The notes under the pieces: model-generated
What the model was told of the DNA's origin: nothing
Seen by the model: only the letters and a program-made list of their open reading frames with translations
Databases searched by the model: none
Position numbers and translations under genes: made by a program
Shown: in pieces, positions 1 to 8,800 of the stretch
Layout of the letters: each line of letters begins with the position of its first letter
How positions within the stretch are numbered: position 1 is the first letter of the stretch
NCBI GenBank assembly: GCA_965249895.1
Contig: CBDFNC010000005.1
Span: 186,001 to 250,000 of the forward strand
DNA from: CBDFNC01 sp965249895
GTDB lineage: Bacteria; Pseudomonadota; Gammaproteobacteria; Enterobacterales; CBDFNC01
DNA: 64,000 nucleotides
Direction of reading: 5' to 3'

Positions 1-468
1 TACCTTTCATTTAAACGCGTTGGTCCAGTTAAGTGAACTGAGCTCACACCGATAGCCTGATGTTTACACCAATCTCACTGGTGCATCTATTTGTCCAGAC
101 AAGGGGCTTTATATAACCGTTGGCTGGCTATGGTATATATCACTCACTAGACTTTAAACAACACTCTAGGTTCAGTGACGACTTCATTTTCCATAGGGAA
201 TTGCTTTTGATTGTCTGTCCGCGCTTTTTTACCTTAGCTGCAAAAAATGCCAATCCGACTTTATTGGTTAATAGATCGCTGCTTGGCGGGCTCACTTCTG
301 TAAATCCCCTTTGTCCTATCTGCTCTAGGTTAATATCAAATATCTGCATCGTTGGCCGCATCCAATCATCAGTGTCAATCGAAGTAAAGCGATACCCCTG
401 CGCAATTGTCAGCATGTTTATTAGTTAAGTAACAACAGCTGATAGTGAAGCATATCGGGAGGGTTCAA
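1..468. other. Leading stretch without a convincing gene
   Basis: I see no recognisable gene here. A minus-strand reading frame of 91 codons at 140-415 has a fairly protein-like composition but no family I can name and no good ribosome binding site; the overlapping plus-strand frame looks worse. It could be a gene remnant. Confidence 0.3.
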
Positions 469-1236
469 ATGAAGGTAGAGATTGTCGATACGAAAGAGCT
501 TAACAAACAAATTAAAAATACAGCTCTGTTTCTGCGGCGATTAGATGATGAAGCAATTATTGTTCGTCACTTTATGCCGGAAAGCGCGATAGATGCGATT
601 AAGGCGAATTGCATCAAATTTTCTAACCAGCAGGCCTCAAGTTGGCACCCCTGTCTGGATGGCTGTCCAGATTATCACCGCATACACGATCAATACCCAA
701 AAGCTCACGTCAAATCGACCCAACATGCTTACTATTATCACCCCTGGAACCAAAACGGTGATTTGTTTAACAACTTTTTGTCGATTTTTCACTTGAAATG
801 TAAATTAAGCGGAGGACGGCTTCAACAACAAAATGTGCTGTTTAATACCCCATCCAATGGACCCATTGCGCGGGTGCTTGTTCACCAATACCCGCGTGGC
901 GGAGGCGGACAAGAGGAACATATTGACCCAGTGGCCCCCTTTGCCAAAGTCCAAACAATCATTCAGGCATCGGTCCCCGGGGTGGATTATAAAAAGGGAG
1001 GATTATACATAAACCATGATAAATATGGCTTGATCAATATTGACAAGTTGACACGTAAAGGAGATTTAATCTTAGCTTCTCCCGGAGTTCGCCACGGTGT
1101 GGCCAAGGTAGACCCTGAGACAAGCCTGGACTGGACCTCTCCGGAGGGCCGGTGGATCATTATGCCTATTATCATATACTCGGACCTTGTTACAGGCGCA
1201 AATACAAAACCATTGGGGAAATCGAGTAATAATTAG
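469..1236 (+). CDS. 2-oxoglutarate/Fe(II)-type oxygenase-like protein
   Basis: A 255-residue protein with the metal-binding layout of the 2OG-Fe(II) dioxygenase superfamily: H151-x-D153 (HID), a distal H209 in RHGV and a basic R228 in GRWIIMP, on strands typical of the jelly-roll fold. The family uses Fe(II) and 2-oxoglutarate to hydroxylate a substrate; the substrate cannot be read from sequence. There is no signal peptide, so it is probably cytoplasmic. I chose the ATG at 469 because GGGAGG lies 6 bases upstream; a GTG 24 bases earlier would swallow that site. It stands alone, with no cofactor or partner gene beside it. Superfamily fairly sure, function unknown. Confidence 0.65.
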   Translation: MKVEIVDTKELNKQIKNTALFLRRLDDEAIIVRHFMPESAIDAIKANCIKFSNQQASSWHPCLDGCPDYHRIHDQYPKAHVKSTQHAYYYHPWNQNGDLFNNFLSIFHLKCKLSGGRLQQQNVLFNTPSNGPIARVLVHQYPRGGGGQEEHIDPVAPFAKVQTIIQASVPGVDYKKGGLYINHDKYGLINIDKLTRKGDLILASPGVRHGVAKVDPETSLDWTSPEGRWIIMPIIIYSDLVTGANTKPLGKSSNN

Positions 1237-1562
1237 TCCGATGACTACCTCATGCCTAAGGAATACCTCACTCCTGAATCGTCAGATATTAGCAAGGCGG
1301 CCCAAGGTAGGAAATTCTTATCAAGAACAAGGTTTAGGTTCAATTCGGCAAAATTGGGCTATCAATATAAAGGCAACAAATTATTAACTTTAGGCTAGCT
1401 TTATTGTTGGTTTGAATGCCTTAGCGCCTTTAATAAACTATGTTGCTCTATCCAGTCCTGATTCGGCGCTGGTGAGATCCCTGAATACAAGCGATAAAAC
1501 CCTGTTAATTAGGCCGCTCTGGGCATAGAATTGCGGCTAATTTTTATCAATACGAAGATTCT
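1237..1562. other. Intergenic stretch with one possible 48-codon reading frame
   Basis: Between the oxygenase and rlmI I see no clear gene. A 48-codon frame at 1252-1398 (+) has a basic, coherent composition (starts MPKEYLTPESSD) but no ribosome binding site, so I do not call it. The rlmI promoter presumably lies in the last 100 bases. Confidence 0.3.
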
Positions 1563-2756
1563 ATGAGCCTCTCCATCACACTTGCCAAGGGCAAAGAAAA
1601 AGCCCTGTTAAGACGCCACCCTTGGATATTTTCCGGCGCTATCAAAAAAGTCACAGGTAATGCAGTATCCGGCGACACCATTGATGTTATGGACCACCAG
1701 GGAAATTGGCTGGCAAAAGCAGCATGGAGTCCAAGCTCACAAATACGAGCTCGCGTATGGAGCTTTAACCAAGAAGAGCAAATTGACCTGGATTTCTTCA
1801 AAAACAAGCTACTTCAGGCTCAATCTCTACGTGACGAATTAATTGCTTCTAAAGGGCTAAGTGCCTATCGCCTTATCGCCGGTGAGGCCGATGGTCTACC
1901 CGGTATTACCATAGATAAATACAACCAGATATTGGTTTGCCAGCTACTATCAGCCGGTGCCGAGTTCAATAAAGCCATTATTGTCGCCGCATTAAATGAC
2001 CTCTATCCTGGTTGCGCCGTGTACGAACGATCTGACGTAGCGGTACGCAAAAAAGAAGGCTTAGAACAAACCAAAGGCCTGCTTTGCGGTGAGTTGTCAG
2101 AAAGCCTGATTGAAATAGAGGAAAACAACGGCACTAAGATTTTAGTGGATATTGTGGAAGGGCATAAAACCGGATTCTACCTGGACCAAAGAGATAATCG
2201 TGTTATCGCCAGCCGTTACGTGAAAGACAAAAGCGTACTGAACTGCTTCTGTTATACCGGCACCTTTGGCGTATATGCCCTTAAGGGCGGCGCTAGCTCC
2301 GTTGAAAATGTGGACGTCTCTCAACCAGCCCTCGACCTTGCCAAACGTAATGCTGAGCTCAACGGGCTAGACCTGAGCCGAGCTGAATTTACCAAAAAAG
2401 ATGTATTTCAGTTGCTAAGAGACTACCGGGATCAAGCCAAGAAATTCGATGTGATTATCCTGGACCCACCCAAGTTTGCCGAGAATAAGTCCCAGGTAGT
2501 GAAAGCATGCCGCGGATATAAAGACATTAATATGCTGGCGATGAAGTTATTAAACCCAGGCGGTACCTTGCTGACCTTCTCCTGCTCCGGCCTGATCAGT
2601 GGCGAGCTATTCCAGAAAGTTGTGGCGGACGCCGCCGTTGATGCAGGCCGCGACGCATATATCGTGGAACGTATGTCGCAAGCAGGTGACCACCCGGTTC
2701 TCACCTCCTACCCTGAAGGCTTCTACCTTAAAGGCCTTGTAGTTAAAGTAGCTTAG
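1563..2756 (+). CDS. rlmI: 23S rRNA (cytosine1962-C5)-methyltransferase RlmI
   Basis: A 397-residue protein matching RlmI (YccW), which uses S-adenosylmethionine to methylate C5 of C1962 in 23S rRNA. The N-terminus (LLRRHPWIFSGAI) begins the PUA RNA-binding domain, followed by a central EEHR-like domain and a Rossmann methyltransferase domain. There are GFYLDQRDNR and VLNCFCYTGTFGVYA (SAM loop), then ILDPPKFA, the conserved motif IV, and FSCSGLIS with the catalytic cysteine. Length is the normal 396-400. It lies 31 bases upstream of selD on the same strand and may be co-transcribed with selD-selU. Intact and confident. Confidence 0.93.
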   Translation: MSLSITLAKGKEKALLRRHPWIFSGAIKKVTGNAVSGDTIDVMDHQGNWLAKAAWSPSSQIRARVWSFNQEEQIDLDFFKNKLLQAQSLRDELIASKGLSAYRLIAGEADGLPGITIDKYNQILVCQLLSAGAEFNKAIIVAALNDLYPGCAVYERSDVAVRKKEGLEQTKGLLCGELSESLIEIEENNGTKILVDIVEGHKTGFYLDQRDNRVIASRYVKDKSVLNCFCYTGTFGVYALKGGASSVENVDVSQPALDLAKRNAELNGLDLSRAEFTKKDVFQLLRDYRDQAKKFDVIILDPPKFAENKSQVVKACRGYKDINMLAMKLLNPGGTLLTFSCSGLISGELFQKVVADAAVDAGRDAYIVERMSQAGDHPVLTSYPEGFYLKGLVVKVA

Positions 2757-2787
2757 CGCCAGCATACAAAAGATAAAAGGGAACACT

Positions 2788-3828
2788 ATGACTGAAAAGA
2801 TACGACTGACTCAATACAGCCACGGTGCAGGTTGTGGCTGTAAAATCTCACCAAAAGTACTTTCCACCATGCTGGAAAGCCAGCTGCCTGTTTTTGATGA
2901 TCCTAACCTACTGGTGGGAAATGCCAGCCGCGATGATGCCGCTGTTTACGATATGGGTAACGGTACCGGGATTATTTCGACTACCGATTTTTTCATGCCA
3001 ATAGTAGACGATCCCTTTACCTTCGGGCGCATTGCAGCAACCAACGCTATAAGTGATATCTATGCCATGGGTGGCAAGCCATTAATGGCAATCGCCATCT
3101 TGGGCTGGCCGGTGAACAAATTGGCGCCGGAAATCGCACAACAAGTAATCGACGGAGGCCGTCAGGCCTGTCGTGACGCCGGGATAAGTTTAGCCGGTGG
3201 CCACAGTATTGACGCCCCCGAGCCTATTTTCGGTCTCGCTGTCACAGGTGCCGTGGATTTGGATAAGCTAAAACAAAATGATACGGCCACTCCCGGCTGT
3301 AAATTGTACTTGACCAAACCGCTGGGTATTGGTGTATTAAGTACTGCCCAGAAAAAGTCCCTGCTTAAGCCTGAACATGAAAATCTGGCGCCGGATACCA
3401 TGTGTGAACTCAACACCATAGGTCAGGACATCTCAAAAATTAGCGGTGTACAGGCGTTGACCGATGTCACCGGTTTTGGCCTGATGGGACATTTGCTGGA
3501 AATATGTGAAGGCAGTGGCACCCATGCTGAAATTTATGTTAATCAGATACCCAAACTGGAATATGTGGACCAATACATAGCTCTGGATTGCGTACCGGGT
3601 GGCACCCACAGAAACTTTGACAGTTATGGCGAGAAGTTGGCCCCATTGACGCCAGAGCAGGTTGCCATCTTATGCGACCCGCAAACCAGTGGTGGTCTGC
3701 TGGTTGCGGTTACCCCTGAGTCAGAGCAAGAGCTGGTCACTTTATTAAAAGCCAAGGGTAAATACTGCCAGCCTATTGGTGAGCTCACGCCTATAAGCCC
3801 GGGAGTACGCATAAAGGTGTCTGATTAA
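2788..3828 (+). CDS. selD: Selenide, water dikinase (selenophosphate synthetase)
   Basis: A 346-residue SelD. It makes selenophosphate from selenide and ATP, the selenium donor for selenocysteine and 2-selenouridine in tRNA. The N-terminal GAGCGCK loop carries C16, C18 and K19, matching catalytic C17 and K20 of E. coli, so this is the cysteine form, not a selenoprotein. Downstream are AIR-synthase-type ATP-binding motifs (ATNAISDIYAMGG, LAGGHSID, TDVTGFGLMGH). Length equals the family norm. Its TAA stop overlaps the selU ATG by one base (TAATG), so the two are translationally coupled. No selA, selB or selC is in the window, so the visible use is tRNA modification. Confidence 0.96.
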   Translation: MTEKIRLTQYSHGAGCGCKISPKVLSTMLESQLPVFDDPNLLVGNASRDDAAVYDMGNGTGIISTTDFFMPIVDDPFTFGRIAATNAISDIYAMGGKPLMAIAILGWPVNKLAPEIAQQVIDGGRQACRDAGISLAGGHSIDAPEPIFGLAVTGAVDLDKLKQNDTATPGCKLYLTKPLGIGVLSTAQKKSLLKPEHENLAPDTMCELNTIGQDISKISGVQALTDVTGFGLMGHLLEICEGSGTHAEIYVNQIPKLEYVDQYIALDCVPGGTHRNFDSYGEKLAPLTPEQVAILCDPQTSGGLLVAVTPESEQELVTLLKAKGKYCQPIGELTPISPGVRIKVSD

Positions 3829-4916
3829 TGGAGCAAATCACAGATTACTTAAATTTGTTTCTTAATGATGTGCCAATGATAGATCTCAGGGCGCCGGTGG
3901 AGTTTAATCAGGGCGCTTTTCCCGGCTCTATCGGTCTTCCCTTGATGCTCGACGACGAGCGGGCTCTGGTTGGAACCTGTTACAAGCAAAAAGGACAAGA
4001 TGCGGCGATCGCCCTGGGTCACGAGATATTCAGCGGCGAGACACGCAGTCAACGAATACAGTCCTGGATCAGCCAAGTAAACAAGCAACCAGATACTATT
4101 CTTTACTGCTTTCGCGGTGGCTTACGATCACAGCTGGTACAACAATTCCTGGCTGAGCAAGGGGTACACCGCCCTATTGTTAAAGGGGGTTACAAAGCGC
4201 TAAGACGATATCTTATCAGCGCTCTGGAGCAAACCAGCGCATCCGCTAAAATGACCGTAGTAACCGGCTTGACGGGTAGCTTTAAAACCCATTTAATCAA
4301 CCAGCTTCCTCATAGCGTCGATCTGGAAGGCCGGGCAAATCATCGCGGCTCTTCATTTGGCAACATGCCGGATCCGCAACCTAGCGTGATTGATTTTGAA
4401 AACGCGCTGGCTATCGATTTCCTCAAGTTACAGCAACAAGGCCATCAACACTTTGTTCTGGAAGACGAGAGTCGCATGGTAGGAAGATGCTGTATTCCCC
4501 TGCCTTTATACGAAAAAATGCAGCAAGCACCTCTGGTATTGCTCGAGGCTGATTTGGAAACCCGAACCAGGCAGACAGTGCAGGATTATGCAGAGCTATC
4601 CTTACCTGTATATACCGCCAAATTTGGCGAGGATCAAGGTCGACAAAAGTATGCAGACTATTGGCTTGGCAGTCTGGCAAAACTCAGCAAACGCTTTGGC
4701 GCCGACGGATACAGAGAGATCAATCAGCTATTGCAACAGGCGCTGACAGAGCAGTTCAAGGGCAACCGCCTCGACAAGTTTTATCGAGTAATAAGCAGAA
4801 TATTGGGCCAATATTACGACCCCCTCTACCATAAACATCTTGAGGCGAAATTACACAGAGTGGTGTTTCGTGGTAATTTTGATGAGTGTGAACAATTTCT
4901 ACAGGCAAATGTATAA
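3828..4916 (+). CDS. selU: tRNA 2-selenouridine synthase
   Basis: A 362-residue SelU (MnmH, YbbB). It replaces sulfur by selenium at the wobble 2-thiouridine of Lys, Glu and Gln tRNAs, via a geranylated intermediate, using SelD's selenophosphate. The N-terminal rhodanese domain has the active loop YCFRGGLRSQ with C94; the second half is a P-loop ATPase-like domain. The Walker A region from G147 reads GLTGSFKT, with Phe where the canonical motif has Gly before Lys. Other family motifs (GRANHRGSSFG, LEDESRMVG) are intact, so I expect it to be functional. It ends just before a hairpin at 4926-4967. Confidence 0.93.
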   Translation: MEQITDYLNLFLNDVPMIDLRAPVEFNQGAFPGSIGLPLMLDDERALVGTCYKQKGQDAAIALGHEIFSGETRSQRIQSWISQVNKQPDTILYCFRGGLRSQLVQQFLAEQGVHRPIVKGGYKALRRYLISALEQTSASAKMTVVTGLTGSFKTHLINQLPHSVDLEGRANHRGSSFGNMPDPQPSVIDFENALAIDFLKLQQQGHQHFVLEDESRMVGRCCIPLPLYEKMQQAPLVLLEADLETRTRQTVQDYAELSLPVYTAKFGEDQGRQKYADYWLGSLAKLSKRFGADGYREINQLLQQALTEQFKGNRLDKFYRVISRILGQYYDPLYHKHLEAKLHRVVFRGNFDECEQFLQANV

Positions 4917-4925
4917 GGCTAAGTC

Positions 4926-4967
4926 GGTGCTAAATTCGGGTCATCTCTGCTGAATTTCGCACCCTTT
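4926..4967 (+). terminator. Probable rho-independent terminator after selU
   Basis: GGTGC-T-AAATTC pairs with GAATTT-C-GCACC (11 pairs with one internal mismatch) just downstream of the selU stop. The following T-run is short (CTTTC), so termination may be partial. Confidence 0.6.
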
Positions 4968-5012
4968 CATCCAGCCTACGGGAGCAGTGGCAGTATGTTT
5001 GTCCTGCATACG

Positions 5013-5486
5013 CTATTTCGCTATATCCACCAGCTGACCCCGAGCAAGCTTAACCAGGTCATTCGCGTTAAGCTCCAACGATAAACCACGCTTTCCCCCA
5101 CTCACATAGATACTGTCAAAGGATGCCGCACTGCTATCAACAAATAGGGCCAATTGACGCTTCTGCCCTAAGGGACTGATGCCACCTACCAAATAACCGG
5201 TAGCCCGCTGAGCATCTGCGGGATCCGCCATTACCAGCTTCTTAGCTTTCGCTGCCTTTGCCATTTTTTTCAAATCAAGCTGACCGGAAACGGGCACCAC
5301 TGCCACCAGTAGCCCTTTCTTATCGCCTTCAGGGCATGTCAGCAAGGTTTTAAATACCCGTTGACCATCCAGGTCCAACAATACAGTGACTTCATTGCCA
5401 AAATTGCTGTTTGCCGGGTCGTGAGCATATTCATGCACTTTAAACGAAATTTTATGCTTTTTTAACAAATCAATTGCTGGCGTCAT
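5013..5486 (-). CDS. ybaK: Cys-tRNA(Pro)/Cys-tRNA(Cys) deacylase YbaK
   Basis: A 157-residue YbaK/EbsC protein. It hydrolyses cysteine mischarged on tRNA(Pro) in trans to prolyl-tRNA synthetase. Seen: N-terminal MTPAIDLLKKHKISF, the invariant lysine region VFKTLL, VAVVPVSGQLDLKKMA and VGGISPLGQKRQLALFVD, in the order and length (about 157-160) of the family. The start has AGGAG close upstream. It is transcribed convergently with selU and divergently from the large glutamate-synthase-like gene. Nothing is odd in it. Confidence 0.93.
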   Translation of the reverse strand: MTPAIDLLKKHKISFKVHEYAHDPANSNFGNEVTVLLDLDGQRVFKTLLTCPEGDKKGLLVAVVPVSGQLDLKKMAKAAKAKKLVMADPADAQRATGYLVGGISPLGQKRQLALFVDSSAASFDSIYVSGGKRGLSLELNANDLVKLARGQLVDIAK

Positions 5487-5845
5487 ACTCGCTCCTCCAA
5501 GCCCCTTATACCCAAGTTATTCAACTTAAACAAGATCTGGGTCAAGTGTCCCAGCCCACAAAAGTATTGCGCATTATTATCATTTGCATTTAAATATATG
5601 CAACTGTATGCTGTTTCGCCCTCACGAATGCGATACGCAGAGGCGCTATTTTGATACATGCGTAAGCCATTCGATGACGCAGACCTGAGCGGGAAAGACG
5701 TCCAGGGCTTCCATGGAACCACTAGGATAATGGAACCGCCTTACAAAAATTTGAAAGTTGAATAAGCGATGTAAGTGGTAACGACACCACAAACTGAAAG
5801 TCATTGCTTGAGTTTTACAGCGAACTAATGACAAAGGATTGTGTT
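5487..5845. other. Divergent intergenic region, ybaK / glutamate-synthase-like gene
   Basis: About 360 bases without a gene; it must hold both promoters. I see an imperfect inverted repeat around 5583-5603 (TTGCAT...ATATGCAA) that could be an operator, but no clear -35/-10 pair. Confidence 0.35.
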
Positions 5846-8800
5846 ATGAATAATCATCAGCGCGCCCTGTATGACAGGGAACAAGAACACTCCAGCTGCG
5901 GTGTGGGTTTTATTACCCATAAACAAAGCCAACAAACACACAAATTGCTGAAATTATCCCATGAAGCACTCTATAACATTCCTCACAGGGGTGGAAAAAG
6001 CGCCCAGGGTATTGGTGATGGCGCAGGGGTTAATATTGATCTGTCACTGAATTTCTATCGCCATTTATTAAACGACCAGCAACTGGAGCTGGGGGCCTTT
6101 GGCGTCGCCAACTTCTTTTACCCTGAAGATCAGTCCGCTTATAAACAGGCCGATGCACTGATCCAAGATACTTTCGCTAGATTTAATCTCGCTATTTCTG
6201 TGTCCAGAGACGTTCCCGTCAATAATAACGCCCTGAACATTCCGGCGCAGCAAGCTCAACTCCCGATTAAACAAATCATATTCCTTAAACCCATTGAGTG
6301 CCCTTGCAGAGCAGCGTTTGAGGAGGTCATCAACAGCGCGCTGTTAGAGCTGGAATATGAAGGATTTACCGACTCAAAACTGAGCGGGTTTTACCCCCTT
6401 TCAATGAGTTCTTACAACCAGGTCTATAAAGGCCGGTTAAATTCCTGGGAAGTGGTCCCCTATTTTTCAGATTTAACGGATCCCTTGCATCAGGTATCAA
6501 CGCTATTTTTCCATACCCGTTTCTCTACCAACACGGCGCCGGCCACTATGATGGCGCAACCATTTCGCCGTATGGCTCACAACGGCGAGCTTAATACGGA
6601 TAAGAAAAATCGCTTGAGTGAAGACGCCATTGCGCGGCAAAAAGATAAGACGGTTATTTTTCCTAAAGGTCAATCCGATTCGGCGCGGCTCGATCAAACC
6701 CTGGCCCGGCGCATTACCGAAGATAAATTAGATATAGTAACCGCGGTATTGGCGATGATGCCCCCAGCCTGGGAAAACGATTTAGACATACCTGCTCATG
6801 TCCGGGATATGCTCGAATATTTTAGCCTCTATGAAGAGAAAAATGACGGCCCCGCCGCGCTTATCTTCTTTGATGGCGTCCGCGTTGGTGCCAGGTTAGA
6901 CCGCCTGGGCCTGAGACCACTGCGTAGCGTAGAGACCCATGAATTTTTGGCGGTGATGAGTGAAGCGGGACAAATCGAGTTCCCTGCCAAGGAAGTATTA
7001 AAGCGCGGCAGGATCCAGGCTGGCGGTATGATCTGTTTTGACCACAGCACAGGACAGATCTCAGAAACCGCTGACATAATGGAACGGCTTGCCAGAGAGC
7101 ACGACTACTCCAGCCTACTGGCGCAGGCCAGGGTAAGATTGTCAGACTTCGCCGAGACAAAACACAGCGACTTTAATAACCAACACAACTTTGATATCAA
7201 TAGTCGACATGTTGCTTATTCCCATAACCAGGAAAGTTTTAAATTTTTCTTAGATCCCATGTTGCAACACGGCATGGAAAAGATCACCGCCATGGGATTT
7301 GGCCTTGCGCCAAATGCACTGACCGATGAAGAAGGCGGTGTGTCCAGGTACTTTAGCCAACGCTTCGCTCAGGTCACTAACCCGCCACTGGACTCCCTGA
7401 GGGAGTCCGACGGTATGACCCTTAGGGTTGCGCTGGGTGCTAAACCAAATTTTAACCCGGGCGTAAGCCGGCAGTTAGTGCTTCCTTCGCCGGTAATACA
7501 ACCTGCGGATCTGGTAAAAATTCTGAACCAGAATGCCATTGCCGTCACAACAATCGATACCCTGTATACGCCTACCCTGTCAGATCCACAGCAAAACTGT
7601 GACTCGTTAGCACAAGCGATTGAACAGGTCTGTGATCAGGTAGAGCAAGCCGCAACCCGTAAAACGGGTATTATTATTCTCAGCGACTTTAATATTACCC
7701 AGGAAAAAGCGGCAATCCCGGCCTTGCTGCTTGTGGCCGCAGCCAATCAACGCCTGATACAAAAAGGGCTTAGGTTTAACACCAGTCTGCTGGCCCTCAC
7801 CGGCCAGGCGGTCAGTACTCACGATATTGCCTGTTTACTGGGATTTGGCGCGTCTGCTGTAGTGCCGCTAACCGTATATAATCGCTGCCTGAGCCTTTAC
7901 GGGGAAAGCGGAGCTGAACAAGGGCTTAACTTATATCAGAAAGCGGTGGAAAAAGCCCTGATGAAAACCATGGGTAAATTTGGTCTGTGTACCGCTGAAA
8001 GCTATATAGGCGGCGAATTTTTTGAATCCAGCTTTATCGATACCGATTCTGGTCTGCTGCAAAGTTATTTTCCAAATATCAGCTCCCCTGTGGGCGGCGC
8101 CACCTTTGAAGATATCGCATATAGCGCGGCAAAATGGCATTTTACCGCGCTATCTGTCAGAGAAGATAAACAGATCCCAATGCTGGGCTTGTTTAAAGAA
8201 CGCCAGGACGGCGCCGGGCATAGTTTTGGTAATACCGCAGTGCGTGAATACATCAATATGACCCAGGAGCCCGTGCTCTACGCATCGGCAGACGTTGAAA
8301 ATGAAAACCAGTTCACTATGGAGGCTGAGGCAAAGGAGGACTTGAATTACCTGGACTTTGGTTATGAAAAGCGCAGTCCTGAACAAATTGATGAATTTGC
8401 CATCACACCAGCCTATCGCACCTTTATTAAGAACCTATATTGTGAGCGCCGGCACAGACCCGCAACGCTCAGGGATATCCTTGGCTTTCCGGTCGATCTC
8501 AGTGGCGATCTCTCGCCGCAGCAATACGCCGCCAGATTACAACATGCAAATAGCAAAGGTAACAACACAGTATTGACCCGCGGGTTAACAGTAACCTGTT
8601 TACAGTCGGGTGAGTTCGAACTCGCCTTGACCAATGGCCATAGCACACAGCTGGCCAACCTGACGTCAGGTATTGAATCGGAATTTAGTAAAGACATTCA
8701 GACGCTGGATACCCGTGGGTCGTCCATTGTATTAACAGCCAAGGGCAGGTTTGCCAGGTTGCTGGCGCTGCTCTGCCCGGCGCGAGGGACTATCGCTCTC

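Noticed and set aside
120..428. 102-codon plus-strand frame at the window start
   Set aside because: Composition unlike a protein, no ribosome binding site and an equally open frame on the other strand.
5483..5722. 79-codon minus-strand frame upstream of ybaK
   Set aside because: It covers the divergent promoter region, has no family and would overlap ybaK's start.
5804..5845. Upstream start for the GltB-like gene
   Set aside because: The ATG at 5846 has a good AAAGGA site and places the nucleophile Cys at residue 18, as expected for a short propeptide.
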